NCBI GenBank assembly: GCA_905339165.1
Contig: CAJPFH010000032.1
Coordinates: 1 to 64,000, forward strand
From: Flavobacteriales bacterium
Lineage (GTDB): Bacteria; Bacteroidota; Bacteroidia; Flavobacteriales_E; Vicingaceae
Direction of reading: 5' to 3'
DNA length: 64,000 nucleotides
This document shows positions 54,501 to 62,615 of the stretch, one piece after another (the first letter of the stretch is position 1; every line of letters starts with the position of its first letter). The notes under the pieces were generated by a model that was given only the letters and a program-made list of their open reading frames with translations, was not told where the DNA came from and did not search any database. A program made the translations under genes and the position numbers.

Positions 54501-54957
54501 TCATAATGGGAAATTCCGAAAAATTGAGTTCAAAAATATTGGGCTCCATAGGCAAATCTTTCGGAAAATCTTTATCGCTGGTGGCCTTATCTACTGCATC
54601 TTTTACTTTGCGTAGCGCTTCGGTAGGGCTTACATCAAAATCAAATTCAACCAAAATAGTAGAGTATCCCTGAATGGAAGTAGATGTAATTTTATCGGCT
54701 CCGTTTATAGATTTAATTTCTTTTTCTAGCGGACGGGTAATAAGTTTTTCCATGTCTGAAGGCGAATTGCCCGGATATGCTGTTCCTACGTATATTTGAG
54801 GAATAATCATTTCCGGAAAATTCTCTTTTGGCATGGAGGTGTATGAAAATAATCCTCCTAATAAAATAATGGCGGTAATTACAAATACTGTTTTTCGGTT
54901 ATCAACAGACCAAGTAGAAACAGCAAACTCGCGAATTATATTTTTCATTTTCTCCAT
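51520..54957 (-). CDS. RND-family efflux permease
   Basis: 1145 residues of the AcrB/HAE type: 12 helices and two large periplasmic loops. SSTATTLAAFLPLAFWPGMMGE and the first-half LGMLVDNGIVVIENIYRM motif, near residue 400, are typical. The second half has SLAGVVVNNAIVLIDYTNLL. It exports drugs, lipids or other hydrophobic compounds with proton motive force, together with the adaptor and TolC-like genes upstream. The operon order is tetR-tolC-adaptor-RND with tight spacing. It is longer than typical AcrB, because the first-half cytoplasmic/periplasmic linker region (about 505-580) carries extra helices. Confidence 0.93.
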   Translation of the reverse strand: MEKMKNIIREFAVSTWSVDNRKTVFVITAIILLGGLFSYTSMPKENFPEMIIPQIYVGTAYPGNSPSDMEKLITRPLEKEIKSINGADKITSTSIQGYSTILVEFDFDVSPTEALRKVKDAVDKATSDKDFPKDLPMEPNIFELNFSEFPIMNINLSGDFSIDQLKKYAEYLEDEIENLPEISKVEIRGVEEKEVKIEVDMHKMEAMQISFQDIENAVASENLTISGGEILTENQRRTVRVSGDFTSIDELKNVIIKQEHFNIVYLKDIADVKFEGAEVKSYAREYFQPVVMLDVVKRGGENLLEASTKINQIIEKSKQTIFPENLIISVTNDQSNKTRNQVDNLENSIISGVILVVLVLLFFLGLRNALFVGMAIPLSMFMAFMILGAMGVTLNLIVLFSLILALGMLVDNGIVVIENIYRMRSEGLPILEASKQGVGEVAWPIISSTATTLAAFLPLAFWPGMMGEFMQYLPITLITVLGSSLFVGLVINPAFAASFMKTEETKPNSKSVLKRSAIFAGLGVLFLLLKLFVLGNLFFVASIFGILNLYALYPASVSFQNKWLPRLEAKYEQTLQFVLRGKNARNLFIGTFGLLFFSFFLMIVFTPKVEFFPENEPAYINIFIEKPIGTDINTTNKAAQKVEKMVEEVISKYNEKVMENGKEVTRNFLANSFIAQVGEGTSDPAQGASLGNTPHKARITISFVEYEFRRGVNTNDVMEEIRKKITGIPGVTITVDKNQNGPPRKKPINIEITGNDYDSIITYAVAIKNHIDLNNVKGVEDLKLDIETGLPELLVDVDRSKARRFNVSTFQVASTIRTALFGKEISTYKDGEDDYPIQLRLKDNFRYSQDLLLNQRITFRDQSNGQIRQIPLSTITSPVYTSTYSAVKRKNFNRIVSISSNISEGRNPNEVVSELKKIMKDYTLPEGYSFKFTGEQEDQEKEMAFLSKALLIAVFLIFLIIVAQFNSVSAPLIIVSSVVLSLIGVLLGLVIFQMDFIVIMTMIGIISLAGVVVNNAIVLIDYTNLLISKRKSELYLEESQKLSIEDTMHCIVAAGKTRLRPVLLTAITTVLGLIPLATGMNINFFTLLSDYNPNIYFGGDNVLFWGPMSWTVIFGLSFATFLTLIIVPVMFFLLMKVKYRFYKSK

Positions 54958-54971
54958 GAAACCGTACTGCT

Positions 54972-56177
54972 TTAGTTATTTTTTATCTGAACCAGTTCTC
55001 CTGCTCTTACCGTATTTCCACCTAATATCACCACTTCATCGCCAAAAGACAATCCTTCTTTTATACGAACATTATTATTGTACATTTCGCCAAGTAATAT
55101 CTGTTTCTTTTGCACCCTTTTATTGTTTCCATCGGTATGTATAACAAATACAAATTTGTTGCCTTTAGAATCTTGCTGAATAATATCGTTGCTGATAATT
55201 ATACTGGAGTCTATTTTTAGATCATTAATTTTAACAACCGATATAAGGTTTGGTTTCAGAATTTCATTTTGGTTTGGGATATCAAAACGCACTTTAAAAG
55301 TTCGGTTTCCCGGATTGATGTAACTGGCTACCTGTGTTACTTTTGTGTTTATTACTTCGTTTAATGAGGGAAATTCCAGTTTTGCTTCGGAGCCTTTTTT
55401 TACATTTAAAATATAATTTTCCGGCACATCGGCACTTACGTAAACAGTACTTATATTTACAATGCGCATCAAGGGCAGCATGCCATTCGTCATTTCTCCT
55501 TCGCGGGTAAAAATCTGATCAATTACTCCATCAAATGGGGCTTTAATCACTGTTTTATCGAGTTGTGCTTGTAAGGCTTCTACTCTTTGTTCTAACGATT
55601 CTTTTTGTGTTTTCGCTTGCAGATATTGCACCTCAGAACCTATTTTTTGTTTCCACAAACTTTCTTGTTTTTCGAATAATGTTTTGGAAAGAGCGTAAGA
55701 GGTTTTTACTTCTTCCAGATTTTTACGAATAATTTCAGCATCGATAAGAGCCAATGTTTGCCCTTTGGTTACATAGTCTCCTTCGTTTACGGCTATACTC
55801 CTTATTACTCCTGGGATTTCGGCATTGAGGGTAATGTTTTTATCCGATTGCAAATTACCTTGTACTTCGATGTAATGTTCAAAAGTTTCGGGAATAATGA
55901 GTTGCGTTTTAACACTTGTATATGCCAATGATTTTGAAGTATCGGCCAAGGCAATAGCATCGTTCAGCTCCTGTATTCTGAGATTTATTTTTTCGTGTTC
56001 TGCTTTCAATGAATCTCTTTCAAAAATCATCTTTTCTAAAGAAGTATGTGATTTTCCTCCACATGAAAAAAGCAGGATACTTGTGGCTATTATACCGAAA
56101 ATTGAAATGATTTTTTCGATTTTTTGTTTTTTAATTTCTACTTTTTGGGTAAGGGTTTGCATGGTACAGTTGGTCAT
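54972..56177 (-). CDS. RND-associated periplasmic adaptor lipoprotein (MFP)
   Basis: 401 residues. It has a long N-region, then a hydrophobic stretch ending in lipobox LLFSC; an alternative ATG at 56162 shortens the N-region. A coiled-coil segment (about 45-80) and lipoyl halves (GDYVTKGQTLALID; ISAPFDG-like VIKAPFDGVI) with a further helical hairpin between them follow. The beta-barrel and membrane-proximal domains complete it. It links the RND pump to the TolC-like channel. The start abuts the tolC stop. Confidence 0.92.
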   Translation of the reverse strand: MTNCTMQTLTQKVEIKKQKIEKIISIFGIIATSILLFSCGGKSHTSLEKMIFERDSLKAEHEKINLRIQELNDAIALADTSKSLAYTSVKTQLIIPETFEHYIEVQGNLQSDKNITLNAEIPGVIRSIAVNEGDYVTKGQTLALIDAEIIRKNLEEVKTSYALSKTLFEKQESLWKQKIGSEVQYLQAKTQKESLEQRVEALQAQLDKTVIKAPFDGVIDQIFTREGEMTNGMLPLMRIVNISTVYVSADVPENYILNVKKGSEAKLEFPSLNEVINTKVTQVASYINPGNRTFKVRFDIPNQNEILKPNLISVVKINDLKIDSSIIISNDIIQQDSKGNKFVFVIHTDGNNKRVQKKQILLGEMYNNNVRIKEGLSFGDEVVILGGNTVRAGELVQIKNN

Positions 56178-57509
56178 TTAATTATTCAAAATTTTATCGA
56201 GTTGATTTTTTGCATTCAGTAATTCATATATAGATGAAATATAATTACCTTGTGCATTGAGCCACTGAGTATGTGCTTGTGTTAGCTCTAGGCTGGAGGC
56301 TATTCCTTCCTTGTGTTTTATGAAGGTTTTGTTATAAATTTTTTCGGCCAGCAAAACATTTTCTTTTTCGTTGTTGAATTTTTCCTTGGCCAGTAAAAAA
56401 TCCGATTGACTTGAATAGGCTTTTAACTTTAATGCTTGTTCCAATTGTTTTTGCTGTGTTTCAATTTTTTCTAAATCTATTTTTGCTTGTGCGGTTTTAG
56501 ACATTTTTATTCCGCTGTCGAATAGGGGAATTTTTAGTTTTAGTCCCCAAATGGTTGAAGGATACCATGGTTTGTTTTCGAAAAAATTGAACTCATTTCG
56601 AAAGGCCGATTGCTGATGCGTAAAAAATGCAGCCAAACTGGGTAAATACCCAAACCGTTCTTTTTTTAAATTGAGTTGCATTAATTTTCGCTGTGTTTCC
56701 AGTAAAGAATAATCAGTATTTTGTGTTATATTTAGTTCTTTGTTTAAAGTGTTTTCCGCATTCAGTTCTGCCAGTATAGTGTTTAGATTATCGGCAATTT
56801 TCAGTTGTTTTTCTAATTCGTATCCCATCTGAAATTTTAGCATGCGGTATGTAATTTCTACCTGATTATGCGATCTGTTTCTAAGATTTTGCAAATTATT
56901 AAGAGTTAATTTTAACTGGTCAACATCTTGTTCTTCGTTAAAACCTAAGGCATTAAATTGTTGTGCATCGGAATAATTTTTTTTAATGTTTACTAAACTG
57001 CTGTCTATTATTTTTAAATTTTCTTCGGCTATTAAAACGGTAAAATAGGCTTGGGTAACCAATTCTTTAATCTCATTTTCGTTTTTGGCTGCTGCTTTTT
57101 CCGAAAGTTCTTTGTATGTTTTTGCCGCTTGTAAGCCTACAATGTAGGAGCCATCGAATAATAATTGGGAAGCGGTAACTGCTGCCGATGTATTGTATTT
57201 AGTTCCAAATTGCACCGGAACCAATAGAGAGGGGTCGGCCATAGGATTAAATGCATTAGCCGGAATGACCTGTGTGGGGATATCAATAAAATTTTGAAAA
57301 TTTCCTTCGGCACTTACTTGTGGCAAACCAATAGAAGTGGTTTCGTTTACTTTTTTCTTGGCAGAAACAATATCGGCTTTTGCGTTTTTTGCCGAATAGG
57401 CATTTTCTATGGCAAACGAAATGGCTTGTTTCAGCGTAAAAGATTCTTGTGCATGAATATTTATGAATATGCTACTAAGACTAAGTATAAGCAGTGAAAT
57501 TTTTTTCAT
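56178..57509 (-). CDS. TolC-family outer-membrane efflux channel
   Basis: 443 residues. The signal peptide ends at NIHAQ. The mature part shows two homologous halves of long coiled-coil helices (FTLKQAISFAIENAYSAKNAKADIVSAKKKV and LKKERFGYLPSLAAFF) alternating with beta-segments, typical of TolC/OprM. It is the exit duct for the pump. It overlaps neither neighbour: 7 bp downstream of tetR and directly before the adaptor gene. Confidence 0.92.
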   Translation of the reverse strand: MKKISLLILSLSSIFINIHAQESFTLKQAISFAIENAYSAKNAKADIVSAKKKVNETTSIGLPQVSAEGNFQNFIDIPTQVIPANAFNPMADPSLLVPVQFGTKYNTSAAVTASQLLFDGSYIVGLQAAKTYKELSEKAAAKNENEIKELVTQAYFTVLIAEENLKIIDSSLVNIKKNYSDAQQFNALGFNEEQDVDQLKLTLNNLQNLRNRSHNQVEITYRMLKFQMGYELEKQLKIADNLNTILAELNAENTLNKELNITQNTDYSLLETQRKLMQLNLKKERFGYLPSLAAFFTHQQSAFRNEFNFFENKPWYPSTIWGLKLKIPLFDSGIKMSKTAQAKIDLEKIETQQKQLEQALKLKAYSSQSDFLLAKEKFNNEKENVLLAEKIYNKTFIKHKEGIASSLELTQAHTQWLNAQGNYISSIYELLNAKNQLDKILNN

Positions 57510-57516
57510 TCTTCGT

Positions 57517-58134
57517 TTATAATTTTTTTATTTTTTGTTGCAGATATTTTTTTCCTTTTTCACTTAATATGCCTTGTAAATGGTAATAAAGCATTTCTTT
57601 ATACACGTCTAAAAAATTATACTCTCCCGGAGGAAAAATTTCGGAATTAAAAACAATATCAATTTTTGATATGTATATTCGGGCAATAATTCCAGCATGC
57701 ACCTCTTTGCGGTATAAGCCTTCTTTTTTTCCTCTGTTAATATTGGTTTCTATGCTTTTTAGTACATAACCTGCGTGGTGTTGTTGCATTTTTTTCCATG
57801 CTTCATGATAGTATTTTTCTAAATCGAAATGCAAGGAAGGGTGTATAGATTGAAGCTTAAAGCTTACATGTTTACTAATGTTTAGCAGCTCATCGATGGC
57901 ATTTTCGCTATTTTTTTTAATGTTTTCGCAAACGAGGGTGTCATCGGCACAGTTTAAATTCATCACCTTTTGCACTAGGTCGTTTTTGTCAGACACGTAG
58001 CGGTAAAGTGTTTTTTTCGATATTTTCAGTTCGCTGGCAATATCGTCCATGGTAACACTTCGTATGCCGCAACGAAGAAAAACCTGTAAAGCACGAATGA
58101 GTAATTCGGTTTCTTTAGGGTCTGTTTTTTTCAT
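57517..58134 (-). CDS. TetR/AcrR-family repressor
   Basis: 205 residues. Residues 8-55 form the DNA-binding domain, with ITMDDIASELKISKKTLYRYVSDKNDLVQ, the usual TetR signature. The rest is an all-helical ligand domain without recognisable detail. It is the first gene of the tetR-tolC-adaptor-RND operon, so it probably controls its own operon. A 14-bp perfect inverted repeat sits just upstream of its promoter. The -7 element TACATTTG ends only 4 nt before the ATG, which predicts a leaderless message. Confidence 0.9.
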   Translation of the reverse strand: MKKTDPKETELLIRALQVFLRCGIRSVTMDDIASELKISKKTLYRYVSDKNDLVQKVMNLNCADDTLVCENIKKNSENAIDELLNISKHVSFKLQSIHPSLHFDLEKYYHEAWKKMQQHHAGYVLKSIETNINRGKKEGLYRKEVHAGIIARIYISKIDIVFNSEIFPPGEYNFLDVYKEMLYYHLQGILSEKGKKYLQQKIKKL

Positions 58135-58138
58135 GCGA

Positions 58139-58195
58139 CAAATGTAAAAAGATTTTTACAATGGAAACATTTAGTTGTATAAAATGTTTCCATTG
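58139..58195 (-). promoter_or_regulatory. tetR promoter and putative TetR operator
   Basis: The -7 element TACATTTG (58139-58146, minus strand) is followed upstream by a perfect 14-bp inverted repeat, CAATGGAAACATTT (58159-58172) and AAATGTTTCCATTG (58182-58195), separated by 9 nt. The repeat covers the -33 region, so binding would block the efflux operon. A further TGTTTCC copy lies just beyond. As a terminator of the upstream ABC-F gene it lacks a U-run. Confidence 0.75.
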
Positions 58196-58268
58196 TTTCC
58201 TTTAATAATTGTAAACAGCTAATAAATAGAGGATTAAATATTTTAAAAAATGAATCTGATACAATTAT

Positions 58269-60224
58269 TTATATAAGTTGTTGGAGTTTTTGTTTTTCGC
58301 CTTCCAACTTTAACTGAGCGTTTTCCCATTCCTGCATGTGCATGTGCAGTTCTTGGTTTAGCCTATCGAACTCGGGAAGCATCTCGTTTGTAAAGGTTTC
58401 TGGATTTTGCAGTTTTTCGTTTAGTATACGAACTTTTTCTTCGGTTTGGGATATGGTTTCTTCTATTTTTTTACTGGCATTTTCTAGTTGACGAATATTT
58501 TTTTCGATTTGTTTTTTTTCTTCGAATCGTTCTTTGTTTTGGTCTTTATTTAAAGGGGCGGCTTCTTTTACCACATTCTTTTTTTCTTGTTTAGCGGCTT
58601 CTAATTCTCTGAAGTTTTCCAGGCTTCGTACTTTCAAGAATTCTGAAATATCTCCAATATATTCTTTTACGTTCCCCTCTTTAAATTCAAATACTTTTTC
58701 GGTTAATCCGTCAAGAAAATCGCGGTCGTGTGATATTACTATCAAGGTGCCATCGTACTTTTTAAGGGCTTCTTTCAGGGTTTCTTTCGAACGTAAATCG
58801 AGGTGGTTAGTAGGTTCATCCATTACCAGTAAATTAATGGGCTGGAGTAAAAGTTTACAAAGAGCCAGTCTGGCTCTTTCTCCACCGGAAAGCACTTTTA
58901 CTTTTTTTTCGGCATCTTCACCGGTAAACATAAAAGCTCCCAATAGGTTTCTAACCCGTGGTCTCATTTCATCGGGAGCCGCATCTTCTATGGTGCTCAG
59001 TAGGGTGCTGTTTCCTTCCAGCACTTCGCCTTGGTTTTGTGCGTAATATCCGATGTTTACGTTGTATCCAATTTTTAATTCTCCGTTACCGGATTCATCG
59101 CCTACAATCATCTTGGCAAGTGTAGATTTTCCTTCTCCGTTTTTTCCTACAAAAGCAATGCGTTCCCCTTTTTCTATATAAAAATTTACATGATTGAATA
59201 CGGTATGGGTGCCGTATGTTTTCGAAACGTTATGGGCCTCAACCACTACTTTTCCGGAGCGTGGGGCAGGCGGAAAATAAAAATGCATATCGCTGGTATC
59301 TTCCTCTTCAATTTCAATGCGTTCAACCTTATCGAGTTGCTTAATGCGAGATTGTACCTGTACTGCCTTAGTGGCCTTTGCTCTGAATCGTTCAATAAAT
59401 TTTTCAGTATCCTGAATCATTTTTTGCTGATTGGTAAATGCGGCCATCTGCTGTATTCTGCGTTCTTTACGCATTTCTACATACTTGCTGTAGGGGGCTT
59501 TGTAGTCGTATGTTTTACCTAAAGAAATTTCTATGGTGCGTTTGGTTACATTATCTAAAAAAGTTTTATCGTGCGAAATAAGTACCACGGCACCTTCAAA
59601 AGTTTTTAAAAAATCTTCGAGCCAGAGAATAGATTCAATATCTAAATGGTTGGTTGGTTCATCGAGTAAAATTAAATCGGCACGTTTCAGAAGAATTTTG
59701 GCGAGTTCTATTCGCATTCGCCATCCACCGCTAAACTCATCGGTAAGGCGAAAAAAATCGGATTTGTTGAAACCTAAGCCCATCAATACTTTTTCGATGT
59801 CGGCATCGAGAGAAAAAGCTCCCAACAAAGTAAGTCGTTCATTGATAGAGGTTAGTTTTTCTATCAATTCCATGTACGTATCCGATTCGTAATCGGTGCG
59901 GGTTTCCAGTTCGGTGTTTATTTTTTCGAGTTGTTTTTCCAGTTCCTGCACTTCGGTAAATGCCGATCGGGTTTCATCAATTACTGTTTTTCCCGATACA
60001 AAGTCCATATCTTGCGGAAGATATCCAATACTGGTTCCGGTTGGAAAAGAAACCGAACCCGAATGAGAATGATATACTCCTGCCAGTATTTTTAGTAGGG
60101 TAGATTTGCCTGCACCATTGCGGCCCACTAAGCCAATACGATCTTGCTTATTGATGATAAGGGTTACATCGTTAAATAAAAAACGCTCGCCAAAATTTAC
60201 CGTTAAGTTGTTCACTCCAATCAT
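58269..60224 (-). CDS. ABC-F family ATPase (Uup/YbiT-like)
   Basis: 651 residues without membrane helices. Two ABC domains have Walker A motifs GRNGAGKSTLLKIL and GKNGEGKSTLAKM, signature motifs FSGGWRMRIELAKILL and LSGGERARLALCKLLL, and Walker B segments LILLDEPTNHLD and LLVMDEPTNHLD. The linker of about 80 residues between domains (P-site tRNA-interaction motif region) is followed by a C-terminal coiled coil (540-650), as in Uup. Such proteins act on the ribosome, often rescuing stalled translation or protecting from antibiotics; the precise role here is unknown. Gene is monocistronic. Confidence 0.92.
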   Translation of the reverse strand: MIGVNNLTVNFGERFLFNDVTLIINKQDRIGLVGRNGAGKSTLLKILAGVYHSHSGSVSFPTGTSIGYLPQDMDFVSGKTVIDETRSAFTEVQELEKQLEKINTELETRTDYESDTYMELIEKLTSINERLTLLGAFSLDADIEKVLMGLGFNKSDFFRLTDEFSGGWRMRIELAKILLKRADLILLDEPTNHLDIESILWLEDFLKTFEGAVVLISHDKTFLDNVTKRTIEISLGKTYDYKAPYSKYVEMRKERRIQQMAAFTNQQKMIQDTEKFIERFRAKATKAVQVQSRIKQLDKVERIEIEEEDTSDMHFYFPPAPRSGKVVVEAHNVSKTYGTHTVFNHVNFYIEKGERIAFVGKNGEGKSTLAKMIVGDESGNGELKIGYNVNIGYYAQNQGEVLEGNSTLLSTIEDAAPDEMRPRVRNLLGAFMFTGEDAEKKVKVLSGGERARLALCKLLLQPINLLVMDEPTNHLDLRSKETLKEALKKYDGTLIVISHDRDFLDGLTEKVFEFKEGNVKEYIGDISEFLKVRSLENFRELEAAKQEKKNVVKEAAPLNKDQNKERFEEKKQIEKNIRQLENASKKIEETISQTEEKVRILNEKLQNPETFTNEMLPEFDRLNQELHMHMQEWENAQLKLEGEKQKLQQLI

Positions 60225-60301
60225 AGGGCTGCGAAATTACGAATCACTTGTTAAAGTTTATTCATACGGCAATTTATATTTTAAAAACAGATAAATAGGA
60301 A

Positions 60302-60309
60302 TACTTTTG
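60302..60309 (+). promoter_or_regulatory. -7 element for the DUF983 gene
   Basis: TACTTTTG matches TAnnTTTG exactly; the ATG follows 11 nt later at 60321. No -33 TTTG is seen. Confidence 0.4.
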
Positions 60310-60320
60310 ACCTAAAAAAG

Positions 60321-60701
60321 ATGAGCCTCATTAAAAAAGGTACCAAACTGTACAGTATTCTTAAAATGAAATGCCCCAATTGCCATGAGGGCCATTTGTT
60401 TAAAAATTCTAATCCGTATAATTTGTCTGAAATAAGTGATATGCCCGAAAGATGTGAGCACTGCCATTTTAAGTACGAAATTGAAACCGGCTTTTTTTAT
60501 GGGGCTATGTATGTAAGTTATGCCTTGACAATTATATTGGTTGTGTTTTTTTTACTGCTTATTTATGTTTTAAACATCAACGATTTTGTGCTTTCGCTTC
60601 TTGTGTTCGGGGGAATTTTGGTGCTGGTGTTTCCTATTGTGTTTAGACTTTCTCGCAGTATCTGGCTCAATATGTTTGTGGCATATAAAAGCAGAAAGTA
60701 A
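60321..60701 (+). CDS. DUF983-family membrane protein
   Basis: 126 residues. The N-terminal part has a zinc-ribbon-like CPNCHEGHLF and CEHCHFKYE pair (two C-x2-C motifs). Two transmembrane helices follow (about residues 57-82 and 88-110). This is the DUF983 layout; its function is unknown. In some bacteria such genes sit near cytochrome oxidase genes, but here the neighbours are an ABC-F gene (divergent) and a quinone reductase gene (convergent). Confidence 0.85.
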   Translation: MSLIKKGTKLYSILKMKCPNCHEGHLFKNSNPYNLSEISDMPERCEHCHFKYEIETGFFYGAMYVSYALTIILVVFFLLLIYVLNINDFVLSLLVFGGILVLVFPIVFRLSRSIWLNMFVAYKSRK

Positions 60702-60721
60702 ATTATTTGATTGGTAGTGGT

Positions 60722-61381
60722 TTAGTAGATGGGTTTTAATTGGTTTATATTATTCAGATAGGTTAGGTATCGGTTTAATTCGCTGCTGCGTTCTTCTTCT
60801 GTTTTTCGGGCGGGGCAATAACTTACAAAGGGAGGTAGAACACGCATGCCTGCAAAATAAAACATACCATGTTGAATGGGAAAAAGGATGGTTTCTAAGT
60901 TTCCGTTTTTCCCTCCGTTGTAGGCTATTTCTGGGCCTCCCGTAGTTAGGGTAAGCAGTGCGATTTTGCTTTTAAAACTTCCGTTTTCGTAAACTCCTTT
61001 GCCATTTCCATAAACAAAACCCATGGCAAAAACTCTATCTACCCATCCTTTTAAAATAGCAGGTAAACCAAACCACCAAAGCGGGAAATTAAAAATTAGC
61101 ACATCGCACCATTGCAGTTTTTCTATTTCTGTTTTTACTTCTTCTACAAATAAATGATGGGTGTGCGCATTTACCTGTTCCATTTGATATTTAAAAAAAG
61201 AGGTATCATTTAATTGCAGAAAATCGGTTTTTCCGCCTACCGGATTAAAGTTCATGCGGTATAAATCGCTTTCTTTTATTTCGCAACCCTTATTCTTGAA
61301 ATGGATAAGGGCAGTAGTTTTTAGTGCAGTACAAAACGATTTTTCTTCGGGGTGTGCATGAATGATTAAAATGTTTTTCAT
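60722..61381 (-). CDS. NAD(P)H:quinone oxidoreductase, flavodoxin-like fold
   Basis: 219 residues from ATG 61381 (MKNILI); longer frame starts add nothing family-like. The NQO1/KefF-type motifs are ILIIHAHPEEKSFCTAL (FMN/FAD phosphate loop), FNFPLWWFGLPAILKGWVDRVFAMGFVYG and LTLTTGGPE (isoalloxazine loop). It probably makes a two-electron reduction of quinones as a detoxifying step. It is cytoplasmic. The 105 bp between it and the next open frame hold no other gene. Confidence 0.9.
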   Translation of the reverse strand: MKNILIIHAHPEEKSFCTALKTTALIHFKNKGCEIKESDLYRMNFNPVGGKTDFLQLNDTSFFKYQMEQVNAHTHHLFVEEVKTEIEKLQWCDVLIFNFPLWWFGLPAILKGWVDRVFAMGFVYGNGKGVYENGSFKSKIALLTLTTGGPEIAYNGGKNGNLETILFPIQHGMFYFAGMRVLPPFVSYCPARKTEEERSSELNRYLTYLNNINQLKPIY

Positions 61382-61486
61382 GGTGTTTTTATTTGTTGTC
61401 TTAATTCTTTTCTTGTGCAAATTTTTAAACTAAATTCGATACGAAGATCCGAACTTTAGTTGTATGAACGATTTGTAGAAAAAAAC

Positions 61487-61618
61487 ATGATGGGTAGAGT
61501 GTTAGAAGTTTTTACAGTAAAACCTAGTAAAAATAATATAACATTTGATTTATTTGCGGGGCTATATCTAATCAGAACTATTGGAAATAGCTACATTCAA
61601 AAGGTAAGAATAGAATAA
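61487..61618 (+). pseudogene. Orphan T9SS type A sorting-domain remnant
   Basis: A 43-codon open frame (ATG 61487 to TAA 61616-61618). It ends in NNITFDLFAGLYLIRTIGNSYIQKVRIE, split here into the pattern A-GLYLIR, then a turn with G-S, then YIQKVRIE. This is the last third of a T9SS sorting domain. It has no signal peptide or passenger region, so it is most likely the surviving 3' end of a deleted secreted-protein gene. The surrounding 61382-61687 stretch holds no other recognisable gene. Confidence 0.6.
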
Positions 61619-61687
61619 CGTAGAATAGGAAACAAGAATAAATAATTTATAACTCGAATTGCTACACAGATGCAATTCTATGCACAA

Positions 61688-62211
61688 TTAATTCTTAATC
61701 CATGTTTGTTTTGCCCTTGTAAGATTATGATTCCATTCGATTTTAAGTACAACCGAATTTAGTTCGTAAACATCATTTAATATTTGCATAGAATAACCAT
61801 TCCAAAATGCCTTGTCTGATGTAATATTATCCGGTTGTTCATCACCATTTAGGATATACTCCCATGTTCCTGAATAAGAAATAGGATTTTCGTATCACAA
61901 GTAGAAGCACCTTCGGTTAAAGTCCAAGTTCCGCTTGCGTTGAGTTTTCCAGCATCTTTATCATTAATGGTTGTGGTTGTAAATTTTAAAACATTGTCTT
62001 TAAAACATTCATTCAAACTAGAATAGTCAGGGCAGTTTTCGCACATTTCGGAATAATTAAACTCTGCCAGTTTCCAATTAGTTTGAGTTAAGTTTTTAAT
62101 TTTCTCTTGAAAATTTTTGATCTTGTTTTTCTCTTCTTTTTTACATGAGTTTAAAAGGATAACAAGAATAGGTGCTAATAGTATTATGCTAATTTTTACT
62201 TTTGTTTTCAT
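61688..62211 (-). pseudogene. Frameshifted lipocalin-like lipoprotein
   Basis: The frame from ATG 62211 opens with a lipoprotein signal (ILLNSC) and then LTQTNWKLAEF and FTTTTINDKDAGKLNASGTWTLTEG, typical of small lipocalin-like domains. It then breaks near a run of four A's (minus strand) at 61887-61890. Adding one A restores a frame that continues with NPISYSGTWEYILNGDEQP and ends at TAA 61688-61690, giving a protein of about 174 residues with a normal domain end. Either the gene is a recent pseudogene or the homopolymer is miscounted. As given, only 120 residues would be made. Confidence 0.7.
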
Positions 62212-62376
62212 TTTGAAATGTGGGAAAAAAAATAAGATTGAGATTATATTTCATGATATTCAATGATCCACAAAAATAAATACTTAAACGTAATTGTATT
62301 ATGATGTAGATCATAGATTTTTTTGATTTGTGCAAATTTTACATATAACGTTTTATCGACTGGCGTTATGGCGGGT

Positions 62377-62516
62377 TTCGGAGCACAAAATAAAGAGATT
62401 GCTTCAGTCGTTCCTCCTTCGCAATGACGAGTACTGTTTGTTGCGTGCGTCATTGCGAGGCAATAAAATGGTTTGTGCGAAAGAGTCGAAGCAATCTTTC
62501 TAATTCGGAGCACAAA
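62377..62516. repeat. Palindromic intergenic element flanked by 13-bp direct repeats
   Basis: The 114-bp core (62390-62503) begins with AGATTGCTTC and ends with GAAGCAATCT. Inner arms TCGCAATGACG (62419-62429) and CGTCATTGCGA (62448-62458) flank a short loop. The arms resemble the widespread ATTGCTTCG-/CGCAATGACG-type intergenic repeats. Identical copies of TTCGGAGCACAAA lie at both ends (62377-62389 and 62504-62516), like a target duplication. An open frame of 89 codons across it (62244-62513) is rejected as a gene. The rest of 62212-62615 shows nothing else. Confidence 0.7.
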
Positions 62517-62615
62517 TTTTCAATAAAAAATTTGCTAAATGAACAACGAGTATATTACAACCTAATTCCTACAAGTTATTTATTGGCTGTAGGTTCACTA
62601 TAGTAGTTAAAAAGT

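Noticed and set aside
62244-62513. 89-codon open frame on the minus strand
   Set aside because: It lies across the palindromic repeat; the translated His-Cys-Glu-Gly-Gly type segment is a by-product of the repeat sequence and has no domain character.
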